Shown here piece after piece: positions 24,260 to 35,619 of a DNA stretch of 64,000 nucleotides; position 1 is the stretch's first letter, and every line of letters starts with the position of its first letter. The DNA lies in the NCBI GenBank assembly GCA_940671915.1, contig CALNVZ010002409.1:287696-351695 (forward strand). Direction: 5' to 3'. The DNA is from Paracentrotus lividus (Eukaryota; Echinodermata; Echinoidea; Camarodonta; Echinidae). A program made the translations under genes and the position numbers. The notes under the pieces were generated by a model. The model saw only the letters and a program-made list of their open reading frames with translations. It did no database searches and had not been told where the DNA came from.

Positions 24260-25099
24260 TATTTTGTTCTTCGATGGATTTGATTTGTTTCTTCGAAGAC
24301 TTCCGTCGCTTGCAAGAATAGAGACATATATTCTCCATCTATTGACCAGACTGCTGTGGCCTTTTTTGATTTTCTTGCAGACTTCAATGGCGTAGTTTGC
24401 TGCAGTAAGGTCCTCAGAAATCGACTTCCCGGTGTTTTTCAATTTCTTCCGGTTGTGCATTATGTCTTGTCGCTTCCGATAAGTTGCCAGTTTGACAATG
24501 ATGGGCGATATCGCGGTTTTCGTGCCTTCCCATCGCTACCCGTACCAGATGTCACGTTGGCATAGGATGTCGAGCTCTTGGCTGATTCCGGATGTGATGA
24601 AGACGATGCATCGCGAGATGTATTGTCGGTTGCGTGTTCGCCAGGACAGGGAAAGCACCAGTGCGATGACTCCGGTCGATATCACCGATGGTCAAATCAA
24701 CACCCAGCTCCTTTTGTACAATGTCGAGAGTGATTTGATCGGTGTTTTCCCTTTCCTCTCGGGAACTCCAAAAATTCTTATGCAGTTCCTTCGGGAATAT
24801 TGTTCTGCAGTGTTTGATTGCTGTTGTAGAGTCTTGATTTTCCCGGCTTGCTCTGAACGGTTTTTCTCAAGTCATTCATGATTGCTGATTTAGATTCAGT
24901 TTCAAGTTTCAATTTAGACAAGCCATCTTTCAACTCTTTTATTTCGTTGCTCAGTGTCTTTAATTCTTCTCTAATTGCATCTTTGACTGTGTCCCTGATT
25001 GATTTCACGAAATTCATCGTGTTGTAAAATTTCCTTAATTAAAAAAGCTGTGTCACTCGACTGTGCTGTCTTTGAAGTAGCCGAACCAGAATCAGGCAT
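24260..25099 (-). pseudogene. LINE B ORF1 (L1-ORF1p-like)
   Basis: The ATG at 25099 opens MPDSGSATSKTAQSSDTAFL. A frameshift near 25010 leads into a coiled coil (KDAIREELKTLSNEIKELKD). Downstream come LTIGDIDRSHRTGAF, a signature of RRM-containing ORF1 proteins, and RKKLKNTGKSISEDLTAANY followed (after a shift) by WSIDGEYMSLF and a TAG at about 24260, matching the C-terminal domain of L1-type ORF1p. These proteins trimerise and coat element RNA. At least three frameshifts are present. Confidence 0.7.
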
Positions 25100-25579
25100 T
25101 TTAGATTATCTTTAATCTTGTTCGAGAGTCAAGTACAATAAACAAAAATCCCTTTCTCCTATTCAAGGGACTAAGTTTCGAAGTCACTGATAATAGTTCT
25201 ACTCGGAGGTAAGTAGCTTATCTGGTTGACTAACCTGACTTCCACGGTTGACTTCCTCAGCTCCCAAGCATATTGTCGCTGACTTCTATCAAGGTAGATC
25301 AAGATTTTCGGCCGGATCTGTCCCGCTGATAGAGTGAGAGTTCCGTAAACTTGTTACTCAATCAAACAGGAGACACTTCATAGCAAGATCAGTCTAACTT
25401 TACTCCAAATAACGGCATAATTCACCAATTGGAGTCAGACATATATGATCCCGTAGTCCATACAATATATCAAAAAATGGTCCTTCTACATATTCCGTTC
25501 GGTAGTTCTTGTAAAAAGGCAAAATTGTAGACAATTCGGGAGCTACAAAACGACCGTGATCGTCGTCTATATACTGTAT

Positions 25580-25922
25580 CAAAGTATAACTTTTTAACGA
25601 AAATGTCTTTCGCCTAATAACTTGGCAGGGGTATTGTTACACATATTGACTACATTCTGTATGAAAATGAGATATATCTGTAGAGTCAGGCATGAGTGAG
25701 CACAGGTCAAAGACGAAATAATCTCTTTTCAAAAGTATTAGGAGGCCTTTTAAGGTCTGTCAGTGGCAATTTACTCTTTGATAAAAAAATTTGATGTGTA
25801 CTTATTCGTGCATAACTTGACGAGTCAATCTAATTTTCATAAAAAATGTAGTCAATATGTGTAACAACATTCCTGCCAAGTTATTAAGCAGAAAACATTT
25901 TCGTTAAAAAGTTATGCTATTT
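25580..25922. repeat. Imperfect palindrome, about 340 bp
   Basis: TAACTTTTTAACGAAAATGT (25587) is inverted at about 25893-25912, and TTACACATATTGACTACATT (25638) at about 25845-25864. The loop contains GGCATGAGTGAGCACAGGTC (25689), a variant of the CATGCTTCAGTGAGCAC motif of foldback elements A and B. It is the surviving interior of the TA-flanked element. Confidence 0.75.
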
Positions 25923-27155
25923 CATTCATGATGGAATTGCTTTTTTGTCAGCTATTGCTGTTTCAATTTCATCCACACCCTGGCACAATTCAAAATTTGC
26001 ATGTTCGCAAACAATGCGTCGTGTTCATCCAAGCGTAAAGACATACCACACAAGAATGGTACCAGAAGATGCGGGAGGAGTTACTCTTTCAGAATATGTA
26101 AAACAATTTATGGTTTATAAATTGGTTTTCTTTTTATTGACATTTTTCTAGGTGTAAAGTTTTTTTTGACTCACTCGGTATAGTACGGAATCCTGACCTA
26201 CCCAGCCCAACTGACCGGGATAAAGGTTTCATGTGTGGTTGCTGCCTCTCTGGAGAGTACTGTCAGAGGCATCGGTATCTTGTTAATGCAAGAAAGTGCA
26301 AGACAGGATGCATCAGTTGATGCAAATGCACCACGGCTCCACGAGTGCTGTCTATCATGTTTGGATCGAGACTGTTGCTTTTTTAAACCATTCACTTACA
26401 CAATCAGTCAGTCAGTCAGCCCTTTGACTGTTTTGGAGTCGTAAAGGGACTTGACAGAAGAACAGGGAATTGTTTTCCTCCATGTCATCCTGTCTTCCTT
26501 TCAGTAAAATGTTGTATACTTTTAGCACATGTTGCTTGTCCTGTCCCGATCTAGTTAAAGTTGGGCCCAGCCATTACTGCTCACAATACTTTGAAGTGTT
26601 GTCATCTAGATACTTTATAACAATGACTAGTAAATGTCTAAAACGTTTTTAAGTTCATTTCATTTTCTTGCGAAATGTGAACAGTATATATTCCACTCTG
26701 TGAGAACATTACAGTTGGAAACTGAAACACAATGTGAGCGAATGGTTATGTACTGAGAGCTGGATTTGGTACCAAGAGCCATGTACAGCTATATATCTAT
26801 GTAGTATATAATATGTCGATGAAAGCAGCCACTGCCACAACATCAGTATGCACCTTTTTTCATTCCATTCTGTACAGCATCGGGAAAGCATGCAAGTATC
26901 CACCTCCAGCTCCTCGTGTGAATATGGGATGAGGGAAATCCTAGCCATCAGCTACTGGAAGACGTATTGTCTTTTATAAGAGTGACATGCCTATGACTGT
27001 AATAGTATTTGAAAACCTTCGGTCTAAGACATGTCAGATGTCAACGTATAACAATGCTCTTTGCAACATGAAACTGCAACAAACTTAATGCATGGATTGC
27101 ATATGAAATTACCAACATTTTGATAACCAACAGCGATCAATATCTTTATATTTTG

Positions 27156-27976
27156 AGGTCAATGACCTTTTACAGTCCTCAGAGGTGAAAGGTAAGAACT
27201 TGTAATTGAGAAGCAATTGCTCCGAGCAATATAAAGACGGTCTCACTTTAACGAAAATTCAAAAATATTACACCATAGCAATGTCCTCCTTAACCAATAA
27301 ATTTACATCATATATTCATCATATTTTGATGTTTCGAGGTCATTGACCTTTCATTGTTATAAGAGTTCAAATCTAAAACCCTGTTTATGATTACTTATGG
27401 TGGTATCTCACTTCGCGGAAAATACTTTTAGACGGATTTGGGACTACTTTCAGACGGTTTAAAACGGCTTGGAAACGGTTTGGAAACTTGTCGCGGAGAT
27501 GTATCTGAGAAGTCTCCAAGACGTCTCCTCAGTCCCCGCGAAGTTTCATGAGTCTCAGGAATCACGGAAACTACTTTGAGACGGATTTGGACTTCTTTGA
27601 GGCGGTTTGGAAACGGCTTGGAGATGGTTTTAAAACTTGTCGCGGAGACGTCTCTGAGATGTCTCCGAGACGTCCCCGTGACTTTTAGAAGATTTGTCAC
27701 ATGGTTTAGATTTGTCGTGGAGACGCCCCTCGAGTTTTGGATACGGATTTGGGACTACTTTGAGACGGTTTTGAAAATTGTCGCCGAGACATCTCTGAGA
27801 CGTCTCCGCGACGTCTCCGCGACGGAAAAAAAGTATTGGAGACGTCTCTGCGAATTGAGATACAACCATAATACTTGATTGTAACATGAAATGCATGTTT
27901 CCTACATAATTATCATGTCATTCAAATATAATTGACGCCAAATATCAATGCTTTGACATTTTAAGGTCATTGACCT
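27156..27976. promoter_or_regulatory. Repeated AGGTCA-N-TGACCT pairs, right arm
   Basis: AGGTCAATGACCT occurs at 27156-27168, AGGTCATTGACCT at 27337-27349 and 27964-27976, the last followed by further AGGTCA half sites (27980-27995). These are the counterparts of the left-arm sites and have kept the core through divergence. A regulatory role is inference. Confidence 0.3.
27395..27871. mobile_element. 477-bp MITE rich in GAGACGTCTC
   Basis: The ends TTATGGTGGTATCTCACTTC and (complement) TTATGGTTGTATCTCAATTC form the TIR. TAC flanks both sides (27392-27394, 27872-27874), and the equivalent position in the other arm is uninterrupted. The interior repeats GTCGCGGAGACGTCTC-type blocks containing the palindrome GAGACGTCTC. 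Relatives lie at 31451-31530, 34799-34945 and 35160-35215 inside the TU-like element. Confidence 0.7.
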
Positions 27977-28105
27977 CTGGAGGTCATCAGAGGTCAAACC
28001 TGACTTACCTCCCAATCTTAAAATGAAAGTTATGGCATGTACTATCATTGGTAGCAATTTCATGCTTTAGTCAAAAATTGCCCAATTTTCGGCTAATCCG
28101 CTTTA

Positions 28106-28762
28106 CTATATACATCAATATTTTTATATATACAGTACATTCTCGTTATAAAGAACACCCAAAGTGTGATATACTTTATAGCTGACCAAACCTTATACTT
28201 AAAATTTGCTGTTCTTTTCTTTTCTGTCTCTCTTTTTAATTAAAATAACAAAACAAAAGAAACCGCATTCAAAGTTCTAACCCTAACCCTAACCCCAAAT
28301 TCTTCTCATTTTTCTGACTTTTGAAGTTTCTTACAACCAGAATGTATTGTCATTAACTTTTTGTATTGTAAAAGACTTTTAAAAAACGATATAAATAATA
28401 TTTCCTAAAAAATCTACTACTAGACTACCAATCGTATTCTATCTTGTAGCTTATAAACTAACCCTATACATTTTTTTAATCCCTTATACTAAATCCTTAT
28501 CGCGAATCTTAATCTAACCGCGACCACGATTGTCTCATCCTTGGATTCCTGCGAATAAATAAAAATGAGAAATGAGAAACGATCTCATTAGTCATTTGTC
28601 ACACATAATATGAGGTTATAACATTTAACATTCTGTCTTTATGTTTTTTTTATGTTATTTCAGTTTTGTTTAGTCTGGAATTATTGTTGGCTTTTGTTAA
28701 CATACAAATGAAATTCAGTTTACTATTTTACACTTGATATTTGACATTGACAATATCAATGT
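28106..28762. other. Spacer with short telomere-like CCCTAA run
   Basis: The stretch CTAACCCTAACCCTAACCCC occurs at about 28278-28297, three units of the animal telomere repeat, in AT-rich DNA. The segment next to 28762 should hold the 3' end of the Gmr1-like element, but no LTR was identified. Confidence 0.4.
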
Positions 28763-29895
28763 TTACGATAATCTGCTCATGAAGTCGGCAGTTTGGTTTT
28801 CTGCCCCCTTAACGGACACGAGTCGAAACCTAAACTCCTGTAGGCCCAAGCTCCACCTCATTATCCGTTTGTTAGTTAACTTTTTACTTTGTATGTAAAG
28901 CTGAGGTTTATGGTCTGTATGAACTTCGAATGCTCTGCCATACAGAAAGTACTCAAATTCTTTTTCAACTGTTGAGTATCTAGTTTCCCGGGGCAACAAC
29001 TTTTTGCTTGCATAAGCAATAGGAAACTCTTCGCCTTCGCTTTCCTGCATGAGTACGGCACCTAACCCGGTATCAGATGCATCCACCTTCAACATGAACT
29101 TCTTGTCGAAGTCTGGTAATTTGAAGACAGGAGGCTTCGCAAGACTTTCGTTAAGCTTAACAAAAGCTCCTTCCTCCTCAGGACCCCACTTTACCTTCCC
29201 TGGGCTACCCTTTAGAGTTAGATTTGTGAGAGGTAGTGCAACATCCGCATATTTAGGAATATACTCTCTATAGTATCCCATCAACCCCAAGAACGAACGG
29301 TCCTGTTTCTTGGTCGTTGGTCTAGATGCTTCTGCAACCTTTTTGGTTAACCTATCGCTGGTATGGACCGCCCTTTCACTAACTGTGTGTCCAAGAAAGT
29401 TAATTGAGTTAAATCCTAGAGTGCACTTTGAGGGTCGCACCGCTAGGTTATCATCTATGTCATTTACGACATTTGGAATACCCTTCAAAACACGTCTCAT
29501 CATTCTAGTGAACTGCGCTCCTGCTGTAACTAATCCAAAAGGCATGTATTGAATTGGTACTGACCAACAGGAGTGAGAAATGCAGTCTTAGCCTTAGCTG
29601 ATTCTCTCATGGGAATTTGCGAGTATCCCTTGGTAAGATCAAGTTTACTGAAATATTTGCTCTTGGCAAGAGACTCAAATAGATCCTTCTGATTTGGCAT
29701 GGGTTCAGGATCAAACACCATTATCTTATTAAGTCGCCGAAAGTCTATACAAAACCGATTGGAACCATCCGGTTTCCTCACCATCACAATCGGATGCCCA
29801 TACGGAGAATCCGATGGCTCAATAACACCTAACTTCAGCATCGACTCAACCTCTTTCCTAATCTCACCCTCTACAGCTTGAGGTACCCTATACGG
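28763..29895 (-). pseudogene. Gmr1-like RT and RNase H
   Basis: The frame reads VEGEIRKEVESMLKLGVIEP, DGSNRFCIDFRRLNKI, YFSKLDLTKGYSQIPM, then after a frameshift near 29550 MPFGLVTAGAQFTRMM. The catalytic segment is damaged: NDIDD is followed at once by LAVRPSKC, so about 25-30 residues between them are missing. RNase H shows FMLKVDASDTGLGAVL, TVEKEF and VHTDHKP with a further small gap after TVEKEF, and ends ADFMSRLS. Loss of these segments makes the copy inactive. Confidence 0.8.
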
Positions 29896-30458
29896 AGGAG
29901 AACGGGTTCATCACTCGTCAAATGGATTTTACATTCCGCAACAGAAGTTTCCTTTGGCACGTCTGTGAATATGTATTGGTATTCACACAACAACTTACGA
30001 ACCTGATCCTGTGATTCCTCAAGCAATCTATCATCAACCTGAACATGACTTACAGACTCCTTCTGGACAGAACATGGCATGTCAGGTGTATCTCTCATAC
30101 ACTCCTCTACTTCCTCTACTTCTCGATCTTCTACCTCACAAGCACCAACCATGCCGACGTCAAAACAGCTAGCAGCCACCTCATCATCGCTACAAATGAA
30201 TCGCCTAAGAATATTAATAGGATAAGTCTTCTTGACACCTTTGACATCAACAATGTAGTCGTAATCAAACTTAGTTCCGACAACCTTGAATGGTCCTTGC
30301 CATTCAACAAGAAGTTTGTTCTGAACAGTACGTAACAAGATCAAAACTTCATCTCCAACACTCAACATCCGCTTCTTAGCTTTCCGGTCATAGTAACCCT
30401 TGTATCTATTAGCTGAAGACTTTAAAGTATCTTGCGCTAACTGCCAAGAATCTACCAA
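29871..30458 (-). pseudogene. Gmr1-like integrase C-terminus joined to RT N-terminus
   Basis: Residues 1-80 include WQLAQDTLKSSANRYKGYYD and LLVEWQGPFKVVG, the GPY/F-type module of Gypsy integrases. A linker with acidic residues follows, then VRKLLCEYQYIFTDVPKETS and VAECKIHLTSDEPV, the usual lead-in of a Gypsy-type RT. The uninterrupted passage from integrase tail to RT start is direct evidence of the IN-before-RT order. A frameshift near 29895 separates it from the RT core. Confidence 0.75.
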
Positions 30459-30459
30459 C

Positions 30460-31025
30460 CTCTTTCTTCTTCTTCTTCTTCTTCTGGTTAGGTACAGACC
30501 GCCGCTGGCGTATTATCGTACACATTTGTTTGTCAAGTGTCCAGGTGTATCAGTGCAAGTAAAACATTTCTACAGGATACTATGTGCAGCTAAAAACAGG
30601 TAGTAGGCTTAGCGAAGCCTAATTTGTTGTCCTTCCTGCTTGAAGGTGTTCAGGGAAGTACAACTGACTATGCCTTGTGGTAAGGAGTTCCATAGTCTTG
30701 TCGCGTCCGGGAAGAATGTCTTTTGGAATAGTAAAGTTCTGGCAAAGGGCACTCGGTACTTCTCTTGGTTCCCACGTGTTGATGGTCTAGAGGTTGGAAA
30801 GAAGTACCTGTCTGAAGGGATGTCAATCAGGCCATGGATGATGCTGAATACCATGCACGCTCCCAGCTGGGCCCTTCTTTCTTGTAGAGTGGTCCACTGG
30901 AGTTGTTTCAGCATTTCTGAGACACTGCTGGTTCTTCTAAAGTCTCTCAGAACAGAGCGTGCATACCGACGTTGAACCATCTCCAATTTATAGATGTTCT
31001 TCTATAAGGTATGTCCTTGATGAAC
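30460..31025 (-). mobile_element. CR1-type LINE 3' fragment in the integrase
   Basis: It encodes an RT C-terminus: KLEMVQRRYARSVLRDFRRT, LKQLQWTTLQERRAQLGACM, FPDATRLWNSLPQGIV, then stops at 30609. A short 3' UTR ends in (AGA)n at 30460-30486. It resembles the C-terminus of LINE A (VQRSAARYV...LQHRRAASKLAMMYRI), which has a similar tail. The 5' side runs to about 31020, where the TU-like element begins. Confidence 0.8.
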
Positions 31026-31045
31026 ATTGATAATGGGGGGAGGGT

Positions 31046-31334
31046 CCACGAGTCCTCGGTACCACGAGTCCTACGTCCCACGAGACCTCGGTCCCACGAG
31101 TCCTACGTCCCACAAGGCCGAATATTTTCCCACGAGTCCTACGTCCCACGAGACCTACGTTCCACGAGTCCTACGTCCCACGAGGCCGAGTATTTTTCCC
31201 ACCAGTCCTCGGTCCCACGAGACCTACGTCCCACGAGTCCTACGTCCCACGAGGGCGAGTATTTTCCCACGAGTCCTACGTCCCACGAGTCTTCGGTCCC
31301 ACGAGGCCTCGGTCCCACGAGGCCGATTTTTCTC
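31046..31334. repeat. 16-bp tandem array, left outer domain
   Basis: Seventeen units follow one another: thirteen of 16 bp (CCACGAGTCCTACGTC and variants such as CCTCGGTC) and four of 20-21 bp (CCACGAGGCCGAGTATTTTC). The long unit recurs about every fourth unit, a higher-order period of about 68 bp. All three frames stay open for long stretches, but this is repeat structure, not coding. Confidence 0.95.
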
Positions 31335-32234
31335 ATGTCGTATTTTCTTTTATCAGAATGTTTTTCAACATCAATGAAACATTTTGTAAGCTGAATTAAA
31401 CAACATGAATTAATTTAGTTGTGGTTAATACCATAGGCACTAGCATGGCGAATAATGGTGGCATCTCATTTCGCGGAAGCGGGTTTGAGACTGATTTGGG
31501 ACTATGTCTAAAGACGTCCTTTATCCTTCTCAGTAGTGACGGGTCCAGGATTACAGGAGGGGGGGGGGGCACCAACATTTTCGGTTTAAAATGTACGGTC
31601 AATGAGTGGTTTTCAAATTATAGGGGTGCGTAAATGCATAGTCTCCATTATTTGCTTTTTATTATATATTAATGTATGTTTAAGCCTATACTTATTTTAG
31701 TATTTCCAGTGAAATTATTATTAATCTTTTTCTTCAAACAGCTAGTATTGTACTATCAAGTATTTTATCCTACATTTTATTTTAATTGTTTACATACTTA
31801 TAATTGCCAAAAAAATTGCAGAGTACACAAATCTTGAACATAAAATAAATTAGCTTAGATTACTTTTATCTACTAGAGGTGTATACAGTTCTCGCTATAA
31901 CAGTAGCGGACGCAGACCAGAGTCACACAATGAACTTACCGGGCCCATGCGTAAACATAATAGAGCCGCTTTTGTCCCCAGACAATTGGGCCACCGAAAT
32001 GAGTTCAATTCGAACCTCTTGGATCTGCGCCTGACTATATTCTGCAGAATTAACCCTCCCCTCCCCATCCCATTCCCTTCGGGTCCCACGTGTTGTTTTG
32101 TTAACCTTCGTTAATAATTGAGCATTTATCATGATTCTTTTATTGCAGGATTCTGTTCATTTAGCCTAAAAACTTTCTGCTCGCATGGTATTTAGATTTG
32201 TAAAGACGAAATCGGGCTCAGGCCCCCAAATTGG

Positions 32235-32245
32235 TTGTTTTTTGT

Positions 32246-32276
<31 letters not shown>

Positions 32277-32323
32277 GTTTTGTTTTGTTTTGTGTTTTTT
32301 TGTTTTGTTTTGTTTTGTTTTTA
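32235..32323. repeat. (TTTTG)n-type simple repeat
   Basis: Units of TTTTTG and TTTTG alternate, all in the middle domain of the TU-like element. Confidence 0.9.
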
Positions 32324-35300
32324 GCTTGCGCTCTTGCTCGCTTAGAATTAAATAGGCCTTATAGGATTAAAGGAAATAAAAATTTGGCACATACCCTAGG
32401 CCTACTGGTACGGCATGTTTGTTAAATTCATTTTTAATCAATGCAGTATTTTATTTTTTTATTATGCAAGATTTGGTTCATTTAACCTCAAACATTTCCG
32501 CTCGCGCTTCGCGCTCGCTTTGTATATTTGCTGAGGAAATTCGGCACAACCACTCAAATCTGCCCCCAAAATCAATTAAAAGACTTTGAAAAAACGCCAG
32601 AGATGTTTGATTTTTTGGGGCGATTCCCTGGAGACCCAGAAGATGTCACGGCGACATCTGCAAGCCTACAGAGACTGGAGTCGCGAACTAGTTGCGACCG
32701 ATTTTGTGTATAGTAGTAGACAAAAGAGTATCGACGATGTCAGGTTGCTTGCAGCTAGCAACTGGAAAGACTTTTAAATCAATATCCCCACACCTCTCCG
32801 GAGACTCAGGAGACATCTCCACGACTCTCGAGACTCTAATCGCGAACTAGTCTAGACTCGTTGCCAATAAGATATGGCATTGCTCCTTGAAAACAAAGTT
32901 ATGAACATCACAGTTGTTAAACAGAAATAAAAGTGAAGCACAAAATAATGTATGGCACTTTTCTAATGTATTCCTTTTCATCAAACTTGGAATGGACCAA
33001 AAATTACTACTCTTAGCCTATATTGATTTGTATTATGAAAATAATATTTAAATAATATTAAAAAAAAAAGAAATAATAATATTAAATAGTCAAAGAGTTT
33101 ACCGAAGGGTCTTATAATTTCAAACGATATCTTAAAGTTAATTATTTTCAACATTTTCAGCAAATTCCAGACATAGTAGGTACTTTAAACATTTGGCCAC
33201 TATGGCATTTTGGTTGATGTGTCCATTTGAATATTTGCAGACGGGGTGTTGGTGATAATTGTTTTCTTCACAATAAAAGTTTAGAGCAAGTAGTTATTGA
33301 TTCATGTAAAACAAAGAATTAGACTGTGTTGTCATTTTGTGTTTTTATTCAATTTAGGCAAATGAGCTTAGAGGCCATTATTACCTGCGTGTACCCTACT
33401 GAAACATTTTGGTTACATGTGGGTGTTGGCGGTGGACTTATCCATTCTAGGGCACTTTTTCATTGTTTTTTAATTAAGGGCGCGGCCCCTTTCCCCTGGA
33501 TCTTGACTGTCTGACACCAAAAACACAACAAACCCTATAAGTTCAAGAAGAAAATTTCTATAAAACTTTCATGCGGGTTGGAAAAAAAGGCACTCCAACC
33601 ATTTATTTATTATTTAATTTTTTTTTTGTCGTCGGCGGGGGGGGGGAGGAGGGGGCTTTCTATTTTTACGAGGGCGGGCACCTTTCAAGACCCTCCCGTT
33701 ATCTATGTGTGTAAAATTCATATTGTTTTAAAACTGCAAAACATTGCAGTGACGCCTTGCGTATGTGACTTCCTCCAATTCTTTATTATCTTGGGGCCGT
33801 CGGGGGGGGGGGGGAGGGGTGTGTTTGAATAATAAAAATCAGAAACTCACTCACCTTGTTTAGATTTTATAACTGCCCAATATTTTTTGTTCATAATAAA
33901 ATATATTTTCCAACCCTACTCAGAATACACACTGCTCATTGGGGTTTTTCTTAACCCCCCCCCCGCCTCCCCTCCCATTCAAAAATAAAATCAAATTACC
34001 GCCCCTCCTCAAGTACCCCTCATGTGCTGTCAGTCCGAATTTTGGTAAAATATTTTCATTGTTGTCTCTCTATTACCTAAAGATGGGCGGAGAGCTGCCC
34101 ATCCCTCTTCCCTCACAAATCTTTGACCCAAGTTGGTTGGACTTACCTACATTCTCTTCACTAAACTTTGGACTAGGTACATTTTCCACTAAATATACAA
34201 GTTTTTAAATGAGTTTCCTATTTGGGCACTTAGGATTGGATTTTTTTCAAAACTTACTCTTGCCAAGTTTCTGTAGTTGTAGTATACGTAAAATGGGCTG
34301 TCGAGCCTGACAAGAAAACGATGTCAAACCAAAGAGACAAAAAAAAAAAAAAAAAAAATTGGAGCGCATTTGATAATCATTTTAACATTTAATTTTAGTT
34401 GTACCTAAGTCCAAAGTTTTAGTGGAAGAAGTACGTAAGTCCACCCAAAGCTTGGGTCAAAGACTTTTTTCAGCCAACGTGTACAAACGCAAAAAATGAA
34501 CCATACATGTGATCTCTGTTCAGGCCCTCCCCCCCCCCACTTTCGGCTCAGCCCCTCCACTTTTCAAACGCTCCGCGGACCCTGAATGTACATGCCATCC
34601 CCCTCTTTTTTTATTGGAGGGATGCACCCTCCCCCCCCCCCCCCCGTGTCTATTCGGGATTCATAATTATGATCTCTCAAATTCGAATAGAATTAATGTA
34701 AATCATTTGTAATATGTAATTAGGATTTCTCAAGGATGTAAATCTTAATTTTTCATGTAAACAAAGAACTACATTCATTAAAAATATATCCGCAACTAAT
34801 GGTGGAAGCTAATTTCGCGGAGATGGGATTTAGACGGAATTGGAACTACTTTTAGACTTGTTAGACGAGTTGTGAGACGGTTTGAAACTTGTCGCGGAGA
34901 CGTCTCCTACTCTCTTTTCCGTCGCGAGAAGCCTCCTATTATTTTTTTTTGTTTATTTTATTTTTTATTGTCGCCGGGCGACCTTTTTGCGACGCAGAGG
35001 CGGATCTGTGGTGGGTGGGGGTGGTGGGGGGGGGGACGCGGCCCCTATAATTGAAAACCACTCATTGACCGTACATTTTAAACCGAAAATTTTGGAGCCC
35101 CCCCCTCCTGTAATCCTGGACCCGTCACTACTGAGAAGAATTAGGGACGTCTTTAGACATAGTCCCAAATCAGTCTCAAACCCTCCTCCGCGAAATGAGA
35201 TGCCACCATTATTCGCCATGCTAGTGCCTATGAATTAACCACAACTAAATTAATTCATGTTGTATAATTCAGCTTACAAACTGTTTCATTGATGTTGAAA

Positions 35301-35331
35301 AACATTCTGATAAAAGAAGATACGATATGAG

Positions 35332-35619
35332 AAAAATCGGCCTCGTTGGACCGAGGACTCGTGGGACATAGGACTCGTGGGAAAATACTCGGCCTCGTGG
35401 GACGTAGGACTCGTGGGACGTAGGTCTCGTGGGACGTAGGACTCGTGGGACGTAGGACTCGTGGGCCCGAGGACTCGTGGGACCGAGGACTCGTGGGAAA
35501 AATACTCGGCCTCGTGGGACGTAGGACTCGTGGGAAAATATTCGGCCTCGTGGGACGTAGGACTCGTGGGACCGAGGTCTCGTGGGACGTAGGACTCGTG
35601 GGACCGAGGACTCGTGGGA
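35332..35619. repeat. 16-bp tandem array, right outer domain
   Basis: This is the inverted counterpart of 31046-31334, with units such as GACGTAGGACTCGTGG and the long variant AAAATACTCGGCCTCGTGGG. The unit order differs from the left array, so the two arrays have diverged by internal duplication or exchange. Confidence 0.95.

Larger units (their letters stand above)
20628..25575 (-). mobile_element. Nearly full-length CR1-type LINE B (about 4.9 kb)
   Basis: This minus-strand two-ORF element sits between 'catcatgaatt' at 20627 and 'aagtataacttttt' at about 25578, which together reconstitute the continuous text seen in the opposite TIR near 25908-25935. The 3' end carries an (AACC)n tail (ACCAAACCAAACC at 20628-20640, complement). 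The order from 5' to 3' is 5' UTR, ORF1, a PHD-type zinc finger, endonuclease, RT, C-terminal domain and 3' UTR. Multiple frameshifts inactivate it. Confidence 0.8.
20368..26178. mobile_element. TA-flanked TIR element with 250-bp terminal repeats
   Basis: The sequence CCGAGTGAGTCAAAAAAAAC starts at 20368 and its complement ends at 26178. TA dinucleotides flank both sides (20366-20367 and 26179-26180). The terminal repeats run about 255 bases (20368-20625 and 25922-26178), including the ACTCCTCCCGCATCTTCTGG block. TA duplication fits the Tc1/mariner superfamily. No transposase is present; the remaining interior is the palindrome 25580-25922, and a LINE fills the rest. Confidence 0.75.
17480..28105. 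mobile_element. Very large composite inverted repeat (about 10.6 kb)
   Basis: The left arm 17490 to about 20075 matches the inverted right arm from about 26690 to 28095. The block TTTTGACTAAAGCATGAAAT (17499) pairs with 28063-28083. AAGACAATACGTCTT (19703) pairs with 26957-26974, and GGAGCTGGAGGTGGA (19820) pairs with 26899-26914. CTCTCACAGAGTG (20041) pairs with 26695-26708. Arms differ by insertions: an RT fragment on the left (about 18130-19695) and a MITE on the right (27395-27871). The spacer holds another transposon. It is either a huge foldback/TIR element or an inverted segmental duplication later invaded. Confidence 0.7.

Noticed and set aside
28106-28762. LTR of the Gmr1-like element
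   Set aside because: No matching copy upstream of 37399, no TG...CA ends and no polypurine tract could be shown.
31011-31394. Long open frames of S-H-E-S-Y-V-P-R type repeats (also 35255-35767)
   Set aside because: They are translations of a 16-bp tandem array in the arms of the TU-like element; several frames are open at once and no start or host signal exists.
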